Assembly: GCA_019095985.1 (NCBI GenBank)
Contig: CM032660.1
Coordinates: 14,553,654-14,617,653, forward strand
Direction: 5' to 3'
DNA: 64,000 nucleotides
Source: Streblospio benedicti
Lineage: Eukaryota; Annelida; Polychaeta; Spionida; Spionidae
Shown: positions 32,204 through 46,500 of the stretch, piece by piece
How the letters are laid out: each line of letters opens with the position of its first letter
Numbering within the stretch: the first letter of the stretch is position 1
The notes under the pieces: model-generated
What the model saw: only the letters and a program-made list of their open reading frames with translations
Databases searched by the model: none
Told to the model about the DNA's origin: nothing
Program-made: the position numbers and the translations under genes

Positions 32204-32701
32204 AGAGGTTAATATACTAGGTTACTCTACCACTTACAATTCAACAAATCAACACACACACTGACATTGCGGCTTCCATCACGGAGCCTGACCTAAGTGA
32301 CAATTCTGGAGAAATGACATCACATTGGCTCGAGTTTGATATCCGCCAGGTGGAGTTCCTGGCAGAAAGCAGATGAAGGAGATTCGGGGGTATGCTCGGT
32401 GACACTGCCAAAGTCATAGACAGAGAAGACCAGACCTTCCGCCGGAAGATCCTAGAAGCCGTGAAGATCCACCAGCACCGTCCGATGCTCAACCTCAACC
32501 AGGGAAGAGCATCCCCCGAACCTCCTCCATCTGCTTTCTGCCAGGAACTCCACCTGGCGGATATCAAACTCGCGCCAATGTGACGTCATTTCTCCAGAAT
32601 TGTTACTTAGGTCAAAGGCTCCGTGATGGAAGCCGCAACGTCTGTGTGTGTGTTGATTTGTTAAATTGTAAGTAGTAGAGTAACCTAGTATACTAACTTC
32701 T
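32204..32701. mobile_element. Foldback element enclosing a GIY-YIG-element-like fragment
   Basis: Two near-identical inverted arms of about 195 bp (32204-32398 and 32503-32701) face each other across a loop of about 104 bp. The loop encodes AKVIDREDQTFRRKILEA and KIHQHRPMLNLNQG, matching the region after the GIY-YIG core in Penelope-like elements (family form: VKEAI.IR...LNRDQG). It is a decayed fossil with an unusual palindromic shape. Confidence 0.65.
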
Positions 32702-32989
32702 ATAAAACAATATGTTTGACCACATATGAAAGCAGATTCTCTCATGTCTATCATAATATATATATAGCATGCGGGGTTGGTTCAAAGTCTTGATGCTGTA
32801 TTTTTTAAAAGAAGGGGTCAGTGTTAGTGTTTAGGTAGGGTTTTTCACGCAAATATTTTGTTCAATTCAGAATTATTGATCAAATCATAAAGATATGTCG
32901 AATGCTTGTTTTGAGCGGGTGTGGTGGATACATGGACAAAGTTGAGCATCCACTATTTCAGTAATCATGTCTGATGTAAGTCATAAATG

Positions 32990-33510
32990 GGTATATGTCA
33001 ATGCTCATTTAGATTCATGTCTACTTTGATCCACTTTTGAGGATCTTGTATGTGTTTTCATGCTAAAGTTTACGAAGTTAAAACTTGTGGACCAAGTTTG
33101 AGCAAAGACTATTTGACAAATTATAACCTAATAATCATCGGTGGGTATATGTTAAGACCTGATTATATTTCGTTGTTTTGGTGTATTTGGCCTACTTTTG
33201 AATAAGTTATAATAGTTTTTAATGCTAGATTTCATTATGTTTTTGGTAAAATTTCAAGAAATGATTAGCAGACTTGAGCCCACTTTTGAGGGAGTTGTAG
33301 TTGTTTTATACCAACTTACCAGGTATGAGAAATTCAAGTGTTTTTTTTTATAAAGTTGAACAAAGACTATTTAAGTAAATGTAACTAGACTTGCTAGAAG
33401 TCAATCACGGGCAAATGTCAAGATTTGATCAGATTTTGGTTTGTGTTAGTCCACTTTTGATGACTTTGTTTGTGTTTTCAGGGAGAGTTGTTGCTAAATT
33501 CAAGTTTGTG
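32990..33510 (+). repeat. Degenerate tandem repeat
   Basis: The words 'ccacttttgaggatcttgt...tgtttt' and 'gggtatatgt(t/c)aaga..tgatt' recur four times (cores near 33031, 33191, 33279 and 33451), with spacing of about 90 to 170 bp. Copies are strongly diverged. Confidence 0.5.
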
Positions 33511-33871
33511 AGCACAAGAGACCATCTTCAAAGGGGAAATTTCATAGGTAGAGACTTTTGATTTTTAAACACCTTTAATTCCTAGAGCTGTCAATCCATC
33601 ACAGTTTTGTGTAAAGATGATTTGAAATGTTTGTTAATATAAATGAAACAAGAACACACTTTTAAAACACAGCTCTATACATGTTATGATTGGTTGTAGA
33701 TATTTAGTAGACTGTTTCGATGCATTGTACAAAAAGATTTTAACGTGTGTAATTTTTCTGTTTTAATGCATTTTAATGGTTATATTTTTACTGAATGAAG
33801 TTAACATAGCAGAATGAACATTTCATATACATTTTGTACTGGGGGGAGCCTTGAAAGTAGAGACAGCTTAC

Positions 33872-34011
33872 CTAAAGAAAACGCAGATCCAGAATTAGTC
33901 CAGTCATCTTCATGAGCACTGTTGCTTGATCCCGAGTCTAGCCAGTTTCCTTTTGCTGTTGTAAGTAAGGGATTCTGAATTCTGAAGTTATCATCCTTCA
34001 ACATTTCCTAT
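33872..34011 (-). CDS. Possible exon of an unidentified minus-strand gene
   Basis: The open frame from 34004 reads MLKDDNFRIQNPLLTTAKGN and continues WLDSGSSNSAHEDDWTNSGS. It ends precisely at a strong donor GTAAGC (33871-33866). Upstream is 'tttgatag', usable as an acceptor, or the ATG at 34004 may be the start. Composition is gene-like and unlike the surrounding repeats. I do not recognise the protein, and no partner exon was found to the left. It lies 146 bp from the hemicentin ATG, on the opposite strand. Confidence 0.4.
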
Positions 34012-34157
34012 CAAATGAGCAATGGAGCAGCACTTATAGAAATTATTAAATAACATCTAAATGATAAGCTCATGGTATCCTATAGTGTAGATTAATGGAT
34101 ATTTACTGGATAATCATGTATGAGAGATTAACATTATTACGTATACAAAAGCACACC

Positions 34158-34590
34158 ATGTTACAGTGGTTAATTGTGTTCCTTGCTTTTCACCAAAGCC
34201 AACAGTTCTTTTGGGGTGATGAAACCAGTGATGATGTTGTAACTCCAGATAATAAGGATGAGACAGGCAGATATGACTATGGGGTAGGGCCCGAGGATTC
34301 ATTTTTCAGCGCTGAAAAAAATGACGTTCTAAGTAGAGAACGATTCATAGATTACGAGGAAGATTACTATGGATACCAACCCAGTGTCCAAAGGCCTGGA
34401 TACCCTGTCCCTGAACCTGGAACCATCCCAGCCGGGGCTGCATCTTTGGCGTTTGTGTTTGACATCACAGGATCCATGTACGATGATTTGGTTCAAGTGA
34501 TTGAGGGGGCAGCAAAGATTTTGGCCACAACACTAGCACGGCGGGATAAGCCTCTTTACAATTATGTCTTGGTACCATTTCATGATCCAG
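34158..34590 (+). CDS. Hemicentin exon 1: signal peptide, acidic linker, start of VWA
   Basis: Start chosen at 34158 because [15 protein letters not shown] is a compact signal peptide and the context CACCATG is good; in-frame ATGs at 34095 and 34116 would add a poorer leader. Residues ~20-90 form a linker rich in Asp, Glu and Tyr ([22 protein letters not shown]), longer than the human one. The VWA domain starts near residue 97, with MIDAS residues D102, T104 and S106 in DITGS. The exon ends in phase 1 after HDP. Confidence 0.9.
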
Positions 34591-37500
34591 GTAAGACGTG
34601 CGCGACCATTTCATGGTCTAATGATCATTATTTTCACAAGAAATTCTCCCATAATTTTTACAAAATTATTTTTTAGCATTGTTATGGATATTGTGTTTTG
34701 TAGCAGTTGCTTTTTCTTAACAATTTATTAACTATGGTCCACAGATGTATATGTGCATGGGCATACATGTATATGTACACGTAATGTCATTTCATGCAGA
34801 CATTTGTAATCTACTTTATAAATCAGAAAACTGGAAAATAAGTTTTCATACAAGCAGGACAAATGGTCCAATTTTGATACGCACTGGCAAAGCATTGATA
34901 ACATTATGCTTGTTTTCTGGTGAGCAAAACAAACTTTTAACAAATAATTCTGTGAACTGCAAACACTGCAAAATCCTGTAAATGAAACAGATGCAATCTT
35001 GAAGCAAGATGCAATCAGGCTTAACCTTTGATTGGGAATTGCCTTTGTCTTGATAAGGGTGTATGTTGTAATTTAAAAGTCAGTGACTTGATCCAACACA
35101 GTTCTCATATAGCAGGTGACATTAATGTGGTCAGACTGGAACACAGCACTTGATTCCTAGAAGGAAACTAATTTCACGTGGTTCTTATCGTAAAGGTTAA
35201 AGAGGTTAAAGTTCAAGTGTCTGGTCATTTAATTTATTGGGTACTTCGTATGTGCATTGTAATAATCGTTTCACATATTTCAATTTCAAGTGACTATTGT
35301 ACAGTGGAAATATTGTCAACTGTTGATTGCTACTAATGATGTAAAATATACATTCCAAGTGTTAGAATTGACACAACACAGGCTAGTAATTAGTTCCGAA
35401 GAATCATCACATCATATCATTTTTACAGTTCCGCCCAAAGTTAATCTAACTTGCGAAATATAATATAAATTTTAATCTCCCATTGGAAAACATGCTGATA
35501 ATATAATGTTATAGAAGTGGGAACATTACACTGGTAAATCTTGTGGCACAACACTGCTCCTTTGGTCACACGTACCTTTTAGTTTCTTTTAAGTTTTCAT
35601 TTTCCGTATTAGTTTTCTTATGATTAACCAATCATGCGTTACCAATTTAGGCATTAACTGATAACGTTATTCGTCTTTGATTGTTATTTGCAAATGTTGC
35701 ATTATCCAAAATGTGATAAATCCAGCATTGTTTTCATTCATAGTGCAGGTAGTTTTGATCCATCACAGTATTTCAAACCTACAGGAAAATTGCATTAAAA
35801 GTTTCATTGGGTTACATTCACACGTTAAATATTTAGGACTAGCTACATGCGCTTCATCATTATTAGCAGAAACGTGCAAAATGTAGCAATTTGTAATAAA
35901 ACATCCATGCTTATTGCACTTCACATACTAACTTGAGATTCAGTGTTCCATTTGTTCAAATTGAAACACAACCTACTGATGTGTAAATATTGACCTAAGA
36001 TCTTTCCATACTTTCATTTTGACAAGCTCAAAATATCAATGAGTTCTGCATATGAAGAACCTGTGTTTTGTTTGAAGAAAACAATGCAAAAGAGAAGAAC
36101 TGTTTTTGCAACATCCTGATTGACACAGTTGTTAGTTAATGATTGAAATAGAGTTCTATTCACCAATGTAATCTCAGTTAAATAACGGCAATTCAATACA
36201 CCATATTACAATGGTGAACATATATTTGCTGCCATTCATGATGTATTCATCAATTTTTATCCTCTTTCAGCAACCTGTTTGTTTATTTTTTTTATTTCGT
36301 TACAAGTTGTTGTAATTGCACATTCTAATTTCATGTATGTTATTATTGCAAGCTTATCTGGCAGAGTGTAAATATTTGCCACCCGGTGTACAGTGCCTTG
36401 TGCATGTTGTCATGAGTGTATAGAGGGCTTCTTCTGGTTTGACATTGCCGGGTGTGATTTGTGTACTTCAATGTAAATATCCACTAAATGGCATTGATAA
36501 ATTGCTGTAAAATGAGTGTTATAAACAGGAAATATCAAAGATCATTGGTTAGTAGGGTGTAAGGTGCTAATTCAATTAGTGGTAGTAGTAAAGGGGATGC
36601 TTCTAGAGGCAAATATACACATTTCATGGACAGTAGAACCTACTCATATTCCTTTTGTGAAGTGGAGCATGTTATACATTGAGTACACAAATAGAAAAAC
36701 ATCGAGAAAAATCAACTTTACCTTGACATACAGAACATCTTATTTTAGAATATTTTGAAGAAAAATGAGTAGACACGCACAAGTTGATTCAGAGAGGGAG
36801 GGCGTTAATCACATTTTTAGCTGTTGCCCAATCTCTTTGTTGTACTCGTACAACTAATAAATATATGTTAAAACCAAGTTGATTCATCAGGCATCCACAT
36901 TAATTGGCATGACATCATGAAACCACAAATTAAATATGATTGAATACGGAAATATAATACTGAGATATTGACTGGCAATAATAGGAAGTGTGTCATCCTA
37001 CTGGCTCTTCCTCACAATGAATACCATGTGTGCATGCGTTAGTAAAACAAACAGTAGTATTTTGCCTCAGTGCACACCATGTCCATCCCCCTCTGCTTTC
37101 CCTTTAATCTTTGTTGTGCTTTTGGCAGGTATACGTCATTGGGCATTTCTCTGCTTGATAGGAACAACCTCATCATTACAATGACATGGCGCTGAGTTCT
37201 ACATGTAGTTGTGATTAATGTTTTTTTAATGCACCCCAGTTCTGTGGCAATATACATATATATGCTAGAACAAAGTGATGTGCCCCAGTTTTGCTGGGTG
37301 TTTTAATGATTGACGTATAAAAATAATGTGTGTAATCTAGTGCCTAAAATAAAAAAATAAAAAATAGACATCAATGCTATTTTTCCAGTAAACTTAAAAG
37401 GACAAAACTTTATCAAATTTTCTTATGAGTTAATTATTAAGACTTGTATGATTTTGATAAGTTTTATGAAATATAATTTTGAATGAAGAATTTCCACAAT

Positions 37501-40500
37501 TGTCACATTACCTATCTTGTATAGATTTGACATGTCTTTTATATTTTGCATAAATTATAATAGTGAATTTGTCTATTCCTACTTTCATACATCTGTTCCG
37601 ACATGCATAAAGTATGATAAATCATTTCAAGCTGAACGAATTATTTCTCACCTTTCTTGAACCTTATCAGAACTTGCACGTTATTATTGCAATTGCACTA
37701 CAAGACCTTCTTTTATAAAGAACAACCTATGAGTTCTACTATCCAGATTCTTATCTCTTGAGTATTATTTGCAAACTTTCCACTACAGCATGGCAACTAT
37801 AAAATAATTTAGAATCTGGCTGATGTCTTCCATTCATCTTTCATATTATATTTGTATTTCATTATAAAACTGAGGCCTCATCCCTTAATTGACACTGACA
37901 GTCTAGTCAGTCAAACTGGGGAGGATTTTTAAATTCGTCAAAAAAAGTCTAAAAAAAGTTTTTATAAAGTACAGCATTTGCATCATATTTGTGTGCTGGC
38001 AGACACATACAGATAATCTTGATGATGTTTAAATTGTAGAACTATTTTTTCATATTTATATTCAGTATTATGTTTTTTAAATCGAATGACAAAAGCCTAT
38101 TAAACATTATCAGTTTTCAAGAAATTCTTTCAAAACCGACAAATGGACCAGCGGGTTAATGTGTCTATTTCTTGTTGGAAAGCTTTGCTGAGTTGAGATG
38201 TATGCTGCCATCATAATTGATAAAGATTTCTAATACTTGGCTAGGTAAGGAAGGATGCTTATCAAACCTATACTTTTTAGAATGTAAAAATCTTTAAATA
38301 ATGTAAAGAAAAGTCTATTCATGCTGAGAACATTTGATCAAAGAAATATCTAAAGTACACGTTTGATGGACACTCCAGTACCATATGTTCCTACGACTGT
38401 TTGCCTTCATACACCATATTTAGAGCTCATTAACGGAGTCTCAATGTGTCGTTAGGCAACAATGTAATTAATAATTGTCTCACACATCATTGTATCAAGT
38501 GGACACTGATATGGCAAAACTACTCATGAGTGTGTGATTACAGAGGGTCAGATAACTGAGCGTTCAGTCAGTGTTCAGTAAAGGATCAAGGAACGAGATT
38601 ATCAAGCGTGATAAGTGGGGTGATAAGCTTGAAAAGCGCTGTACTTTATACCAATTAGTGCGCTGTACTTGGCGACTGCTGTTATTGTAATTGCAGTGGT
38701 TTTAATGGGGAAATGCTTCATTTCGTGGCAAGTCTGTGGTTACTTTGCTAATTCGATTTGAAATTTTAATGTTTGTTTCAATTTTTATCATCCTGTGTTG
38801 ATCCTGTGAAAATTTATTTTCTTACTTTTGTGATTGATTATTTTTAGATGTTAATTCAAATGTGTTGTGCTTCTGATTTGCGTTTCCATGTTGAAGTAGT
38901 TTCAACTTTGAAAAACTGCCCTCATGGTATATTCATGAATAAAGTAATGTAAAATATACAGTAAATAGGGCAAACATTATTGAAACATATCTTTATGGTA
39001 CATTTATAATAAAATAGTAATCCATTGATAAAAAAAATGTATTACTGCAATTTTTTATATTACTCAATAATGATTTGTGCTAAACAAAACATTACTGATA
39101 CTAAAACTGTGGATAGCTCATTTGCTATTATGACATTTCTGATTAATGATAAACACAACTGTTGATCAATTGTCTGGATTTGTGTTCAGAACATGATCCG
39201 AGAGCACAGGTAACCTGTCTATTTACACAATAACTGACCAATTACCAACACATCAGGACTTCCTGCATTGCATCTCTCATGGAACAGGCCCTGGGAGAAC
39301 AGGTATACACTTGTTCTAAGTAAAACTTTATCGCAGATTACAAAAGTCTGCTGCTGTTGACAGGGGCCAATTTTTAAAAAGTATTTTAAATTCATGGATT
39401 TTTATCACAATAAGATAATAATCCCTGTTAGTAATTATATCCGTATTCAATGGTAAATTCTATTAAAAGATATCTATTAGTTGGAAGAAAAAAAAATCTA
39501 ATTTAACTAAGCATCTTTTATCATATTGTGCTGAAAGCAAATCATAATCAAAAGTGTGAAGTCTGGTCTTCCCACTATCTCCACGCACAGTTAACTTGTT
39601 TGGCCTACAGATCAAAGTGCGCTGGATCCCATGGAGCAATCCACAGGACCGTCCATCCACTTTGTAGCTTGATGAGGATTCCAGATGCCAATCTCGTGAT
39701 TACTGTCACTTACCTGTGTTCGCAATGGCTATTATGGGTGATTAGGCCACATTGCTATGTAACTCATATTTGGACAGGGCATTTATCACTGGGATTGGAC
39801 ATCCTGACAGACTTTGAATACAGTGGAACCATGGAAGTTTTATTTCCAATGTGTGCAGACAGATGATCATTGTACAATGTATCGTAATAGGAATCGCGTT
39901 GATACATGTAAATTGTTGATTTATAAATTCCATATTATTTGGTACTATTAAATGTCTTAAATGTTGATAAAGCCCTTCATTTCTGTTGATGAATATGTGA
40001 CAATGGAAGTTTGCAGACGGTGCTAAAGCGATTGGTTTGATTTTTAGCTTGGCGGTATCTCTGGTATCAAGTTCAATTACGGGCGATTCTTGTGATGAGT
40101 GTTGAACAAACTCAGCTCCCATCCTCAAGGGTGGGAATTACCATTTAAGATGGTACAGATCTGTTCATTTGTGTATGCCTTATTTTTACTGCAAAAGTCC
40201 ACATATTAAAATTTCTTTCAAAGTAAATACCTATGAAATCATATAGTTTGGTATTTTTCATTCCCATCCGTGGCAACATATACCAGACTCGACACTGACA
40301 ATCATTGTCATTCCTAGAAGCACTTGAAGATGTTCGACATATGTTTGCGCACATCAGGCACGCTAAACGACTGTGCAATAACATTTCCTGAATCGTTTCG
40401 TACATCTGGTCAATTTCCCAACACCATTGTGTACACAAATTATGTAACACACATGGTGTGTGTATTTGTTTTAGGATTTAAAGATTTATGAGTTGATTAT

Positions 40501-43500
40501 TTTTTAGCCATGATGGAGACTGAAGTACTATATGATACTGCATATTGTAATAAATACGTAGTTTTATATTTTATTGATGACTCTAATTCATACTTGCCAG
40601 TGGCAGATAAAAAATTTCCTGTCCAGAACAGGGGAACTGCATGTCTAAACGTGGTGTGGGGAATTAACAAAATTATGAAAATTTGGCTGAAAGTGGGGCC
40701 CAGGGCCCCCCACAAACCACCCCCTGAATATGTAGCTTCGTGGTGTATTAACTAAACTATGTACATGTAGAGTATAAGATATACTTTCTTATTTAAGAAA
40801 AGACAGGAATAATTAACAGGAGTAAAGATGATGGAGTATAGTTCATAATTGTTTGAAACTTTTTCATGCATGTATTGATCAACATCATACATTATTGACA
40901 CCAACAGCCATCCTTGTTAACAAGTGATAGCTCTCTGTATAATGTTGATAACTTTTTTCTATGTTGACTGAAAATAGTTTTGATTTTTATCTTTGAAATA
41001 TTATGTCTTTGAATCTTGGCATAATAATTTGAGGAATGAATTATGACTAGCAACACTTGGATTTGTTAAGGCCTGGACACCTTATCTTTGAAAATAAAAT
41101 ATCCACATTGAACTTCGAATGATCCATATCCTGGAGAAAGATTTACAAAAAGTCGAGCCACCAGCGTAAACTTTATCTGTACTGTCTTAACTCGATTTTT
41201 TTCCGTGTAAATTAGATGAGTCGGAATTCTTGTCTGAAAATTTACAAGTACATATACATATAGTATAGTGCACCGGAGAGTACTCCTATGTAGCATCTTT
41301 TTGTTCATTTGGTATGTCTTCTATTTAGCTACAGAGTTCATAGGGAAAGTAGTTTAAACTACATTTTTAATGTAAATATTTGTTAATGTGGTGGACTTAT
41401 ATTAATAATATGCATTGTTATGGTATGTTTTAGTTTTACTCCAGGTCATTAAAACCATGGACAAACCATTTCTTGTATAAAGTCGAGAGAGCACATTAAA
41501 ATCACGACTATAAAGAACTACATTTACATTTACATTCACATTCTTCCTTTTTTAACCTTTTGGAAAGCACATAAACATGAAAATGTGTGAAAACATAGTG
41601 TAAGATTGTGATTTTCTAAATCCGTACATCACACAATCGTCAGGAAACATATCAATGGTTTGTGTAAGGTTTTGAGAAAACCCACTGGTGGATTCAAATG
41701 GATGGGAGCTGAGTGGTTTTTAACACCTCCCACCGACCCTCTACGAGGAAACCCACCAATCCTACAAATGCCCATTCAAACATCAATCAAAACTGCCAGT
41801 CTGCAGGCCATGGTTCAGATTTATGATGCACACTTCCAAAAACTAGAAACCGCAGTGAAATCCAGGTGCACTTCAAACATATTAGATAGTTAAAAAGTCA
41901 ATGTCTTGGCATCCAAGGTCTGAATGTATACTACAAGGTCAAAATGAACATCATTGTTTACTATTATTGCTTCTTATTGAGTGTTGTACGTACTGTTGAC
42001 AGTGAAAGTTTAGATAATAAATGAAAGTCAGATTGCTCATTATAGTGATGACTCATGTTGAGACCAGGAAGAGTATATATACAGTAGACCCTTGTTTTAT
42101 CTCAAATTTTTTGTTACTTGAGAGAAGCGTCATTTCCCTTCAATCATATTCATTCAGAGATAATTATTTAGTTATTTTGTTAGTTAATCAGTCAGTTATC
42201 TTGAATATTGGCTTTATTGGGCATTTCACTGTTATTCCTACATATTTGAGATAACGAGTTTCTACTGTAATATAGAATTGTAAATTATAATTACGTTGGC
42301 GTTCAGTTTGATTCTCCAACTGCTTAAATAGATATGAACTTTGCACATTATCTATTAGATAACTGCAAAGTCTCTCCCTTTCACGTTGATAACAATGTGC
42401 GACAAAAAATTCTGTTTTATGTACTTTTCGATTTTGTATTGTAGAAGGTGTTAGACATATGACATCATTATTTCCTTTTCACAGTGTGCATGTAAGTTAT
42501 CTCGTATTACCATAACACTGGCGTCAATAACATCATGCCTGCAGTAGTTCCTAAATATTTTGCACACCTGGTCCTTTTTTGAGTACTGAGGTCTGCTCAT
42601 GTTGATGATTAAAACTGTTGAGGTTATCTTATAGGATGCCACATTCGGTAATAATATTGATGAAAGATTACATTGTGGATGTCTAGGCATCGATGACCAA
42701 TCACGTTTACAAAGAGAAATGCTTTTGTGTAAATATTATGCAGACATCTTTGTAACATCTACATTCATAAGAATTGTCTTTTGAATTAAATGTGTGTTGA
42801 TGGTTGGCCGAAATCCTACGTGCCAGTTGAACTTCAAAACTTCGAATGTTGACCATCACATTTCATGTTCCAATGTTTTTTGCTGTGGTTCCCACCAGAA
42901 AATTGATGCACATATATCAAAGTAATACTCAATACAAAATGTTAAACACTTAGTGAAATTCACAACATAATTCTTGCTTTTAGGCTCAATGCATAACCTG
43001 TAATCCTAGTACATGGCATCTGTAAGAACTTGTAACATATCCATTTACCTACTACAGTAGAAACTCTCTATTGAGACCGATTCAGGAGACTAGCAACACG
43101 TACTCTTTATAGAGAGGTGCCCTCTCAGAGGGTGCCCTTATTATTAAGGTTTCTCTTATTGGGAACTGGTGATCGCGAAAAGTGGTCTGATTACAGAGGG
43201 CCATGATCCCATAATAGACGGGATCTTAATTGTATTGAAAATTTCTAGCATTGTATCATACATAGTAGTATTGAATCATTTTGTGTCTTTTCAAGGTGAT
43301 ATACATTGATCACTTGTGGCAAAATTGGTGAACAGTTGGCTGCCTGTCTTTGGGATTTTTTTAAGAGGTTAGTCAATGGGGAGTCCATCAGACCCCTGCT
43401 CGTAGACATGATCCCATCTGTTGCAGTGCTGAGTGCTGACATTTTATGTCCCTCTGTAATTGGTCTTTGTATCTTATTATGTAGCGTACTCACTCAGTGA

Positions 43501-46500
43501 ATAGTGAAATTCTAGTCTGCTCAAGTAGCATCTTATTTCCTGACAGATGAATAGTGAGGAATAAAAAATGAAAGATTTATATACCACACACTAAACTTGA
43601 TACATTTATCACCTTATCATGTGATATTCTAGTGCTATTGATAGCTTTTAAAGAACAAAATGCCTCTTTTCCGTTCCCATCATTATTTTGGATCTAAATG
43701 TAAAAAGAATCACATCAATTAAGGAAAAAAAAAACCTTCTACATCAAATCAATGTACATGTACATGTGCTGTGAGAATCTTTGCTGAACAGCTCAATCAA
43801 TTGCCATATTTTGTTTCTTTTCTCAATCATAATGATATAGTTTTCGCTGTAATCAACAGGAATTGTTCGATTGGCGCTGTGGTCCTGGGTGGCAAAAATG
43901 TAAGATTGAGGAAATTAATGGAAATGTTCAAACCACAGGCCTACGGTCTCATCTGCATAACTTCTTAAACACAGCTGGCGCTGTCAGATTTGTATATCTG
44001 TAAGCAACATTAACATTTTTGAGTTGCATCCTGCTTTCAAAATTATTTTGAGTAGATAGGTATAGCGATTAGACTGAAGCTGATTCTAAAACTCAAAAGT
44101 TGTGAACAAAAGCACAAATCACAAGGCACAGAGGAAAGCGGTGATCCTTGATGGGATGCATAGGTAAATTCCTACAATAATGTTTCCGGTAGCTAGAAGG
44201 AACTTCATTCATAATAACAGAGTCGTTAAGTAGAGAGATGACATCTGAGCAATGCTGTGACATGACATACCTACCTGGTAAATCAAATGCTTTAGTTCCT
44301 GTGGTGAGGAATGAGGGACCATTTGAGATGACAAATTTGTCACCAATCACTGTCATTGCCATGTTGTGATATAGATCTTTGTGAGTCATTGTGCATTGAC
44401 AGAAATTCATGCTGCATATTTTAGAGTGCCTTTTCAAATGAATTATATGACTGTCCTAATGCCTTATAAAGTGAATTTCAAAGGGAAGCTATTTTGCTTC
44501 ATTTAAAAACATAGTTTGCAATAAAACTGATGTGTAAAATACGTGAAGTTCAGAACTTAATTAGACAAATGTTAATACTTCTTTCAAATTGTGAAATAAC
44601 ATTATCATGAAGCAATGCCTTAATATGAGCTGTCATATGTTCAGGTATGATGCCTGCATATAGCACAGCAGTGGTGACACACAATTGATAGCCTGATCGC
44701 ATAGCACTGTGGACCAATAAATGACAACTCAATATTCCATGGTACATTGTAGTATCTAAACACATTCGAACAGAACATAACCACCACTCAATATAAATTG
44801 GATCACCTCAAGTGAGAACTTTGTTGGTTGTCCTGCCATAACATTAACCTCATGACATGTGGGCCAAAGTTAACATTCCAACACAGCAACAAACTCCCCT
44901 GCACCCAAACAATCAGAACCGGTTTTGCAAACTCTCTACTTTATAACGATAACATTTTTTGACAGAAATTGGGCCAATTACGGTGACCACTGACCCGGAC
45001 AAATACCAGCGTGACCTGCGAGATCTGTACGTGCAGGGAGGAGGCGACTGTCCTGAAATGTCTATCGGTGCCATCAAGGCAGCGCTGGAAGAGACGCTGC
45101 CCAACTCGTTCATCTACGTTTTCACAGACGCCAGGAGTAAAGATTACCATTTAACAGAGAAAGTGCTTACGCTGATCCAGAAGAAACAATCGCAGGTGAG
45201 TTATCAACTTGCGTGAGTTGTTGTACATACAACTCCTTTGAAAATCAATCTGAAACATTTCAAGCACTTGGGGCTTAGCATTTGGGTCCACGCGGGTATT
45301 CTTAAATGTTTGGTAAGGTAAAACTTGAGTATGTGGTTAACATTGCACACACAATTTGCTGTCATAAATATGATCGCAGAATATATAGTCGTCTATTGAA
45401 ATCAGTTTGCAGCCCATCAGCAGAAAACTTTCATATGATAATTATTCATTTGTTTTCACCTGTACAGTGAATGTCCTCAAAAACGAAAGAGTGAGCAACT
45501 GAAAAACTGAATGACAGAAACGTTTGTCATGCATTGCCTATTAATAAAGTAAGTAGATTATGGAGTAAACAACGGAAATCCTCTCCAATGAAACGATTTG
45601 TGACTGCGAATTGGGTTCCATTGTTGAGGACATTCACTGTATATTGAATCACTGTGTAGTGTCAAAAATTATATAATCCTCCTGGAGAATGTTCTCAAAA
45701 TTCACGCAGTGCACTCACTGGAGATTGAACCTATAACCTTTGAGTAGGTGACTGTAATCGGTAAACTGTAAATGCACATTAAGTCAAACTTCCATTAGAT
45801 TCAAGGATAAAGAAATCTAGTTGATTGAAAAAGCAAAGCTAGATGATAGATGACACTTCAGATTGCATTGAATGAAAGAGATAGACCTCTATGTAGTGGA
45901 TTTTAGTGTGTTGAATAGGTAAATGACATATATTGTTTTCATTTGAGCTTTAGAGTAATCGTCTAAGATTCCAATCAATGCACTTTCTCCTACACCACCA
46001 TATTGGTAATGAGCTTACATAGATTACTAAAACCTGCTCAACGTTTTGAATATAGAATACACAGGTGGCACTGATTTTCGGTGTGGTAGGTACTAGTCTA
46101 CATTGAAATTTTGTGTACAGAATTATGTTACCTACCAACAAATCATTCGTACAACATTGTGGTGTACACCATCTGCCAAAGTAAACAACTTATTGTAACA
46201 GCCAAAGACTTTGAAGATTAATTACTAGACAACTTGGAATTTGTAGAAGTGTGCCATCCGTAAAGTTTACATGCAGGATATTTTTCTTCTGTGCTCATAT
46301 TGCAATTATAGCCAATGCCAGCACTAACAGACTTGTTTGTTTGAGACTCAGGGGGGACAATAGACTGAAAATTTATTAGATGTCACTACATTGGTGAAAA
46401 ATACATTATCAAAATAAGGCCAATGAAGAATAGGGAAATGGAAGCAGAATCCAACTTTAAGTTTGCCGATCTAACATTTAGACTTTGATTTTTGTGGCTG

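Larger units (their letters stand above)
34591..44965 (+). other. Hemicentin intron 1 (10.4 kb)
   Basis: AT-rich, with no credible exon on either strand. It contains a pogo-like MITE (42082-42267) and a decayed relative (43055-43236). Otherwise I see no recognisable feature. Confidence 0.7.

Noticed and set aside
34095-34157. Upstream in-frame ATG for hemicentin
   Set aside because: The extension (MDIYWIIMYERL) weakens the signal peptide; the ATG at 34158 has better context and a compact leader.
45660-45770. Possible tRNA-like SINE fragment
   Set aside because: A B-box-like word (AGGTTCAATCTCC on the minus strand) is present, but no A box or repeat body could be matched.
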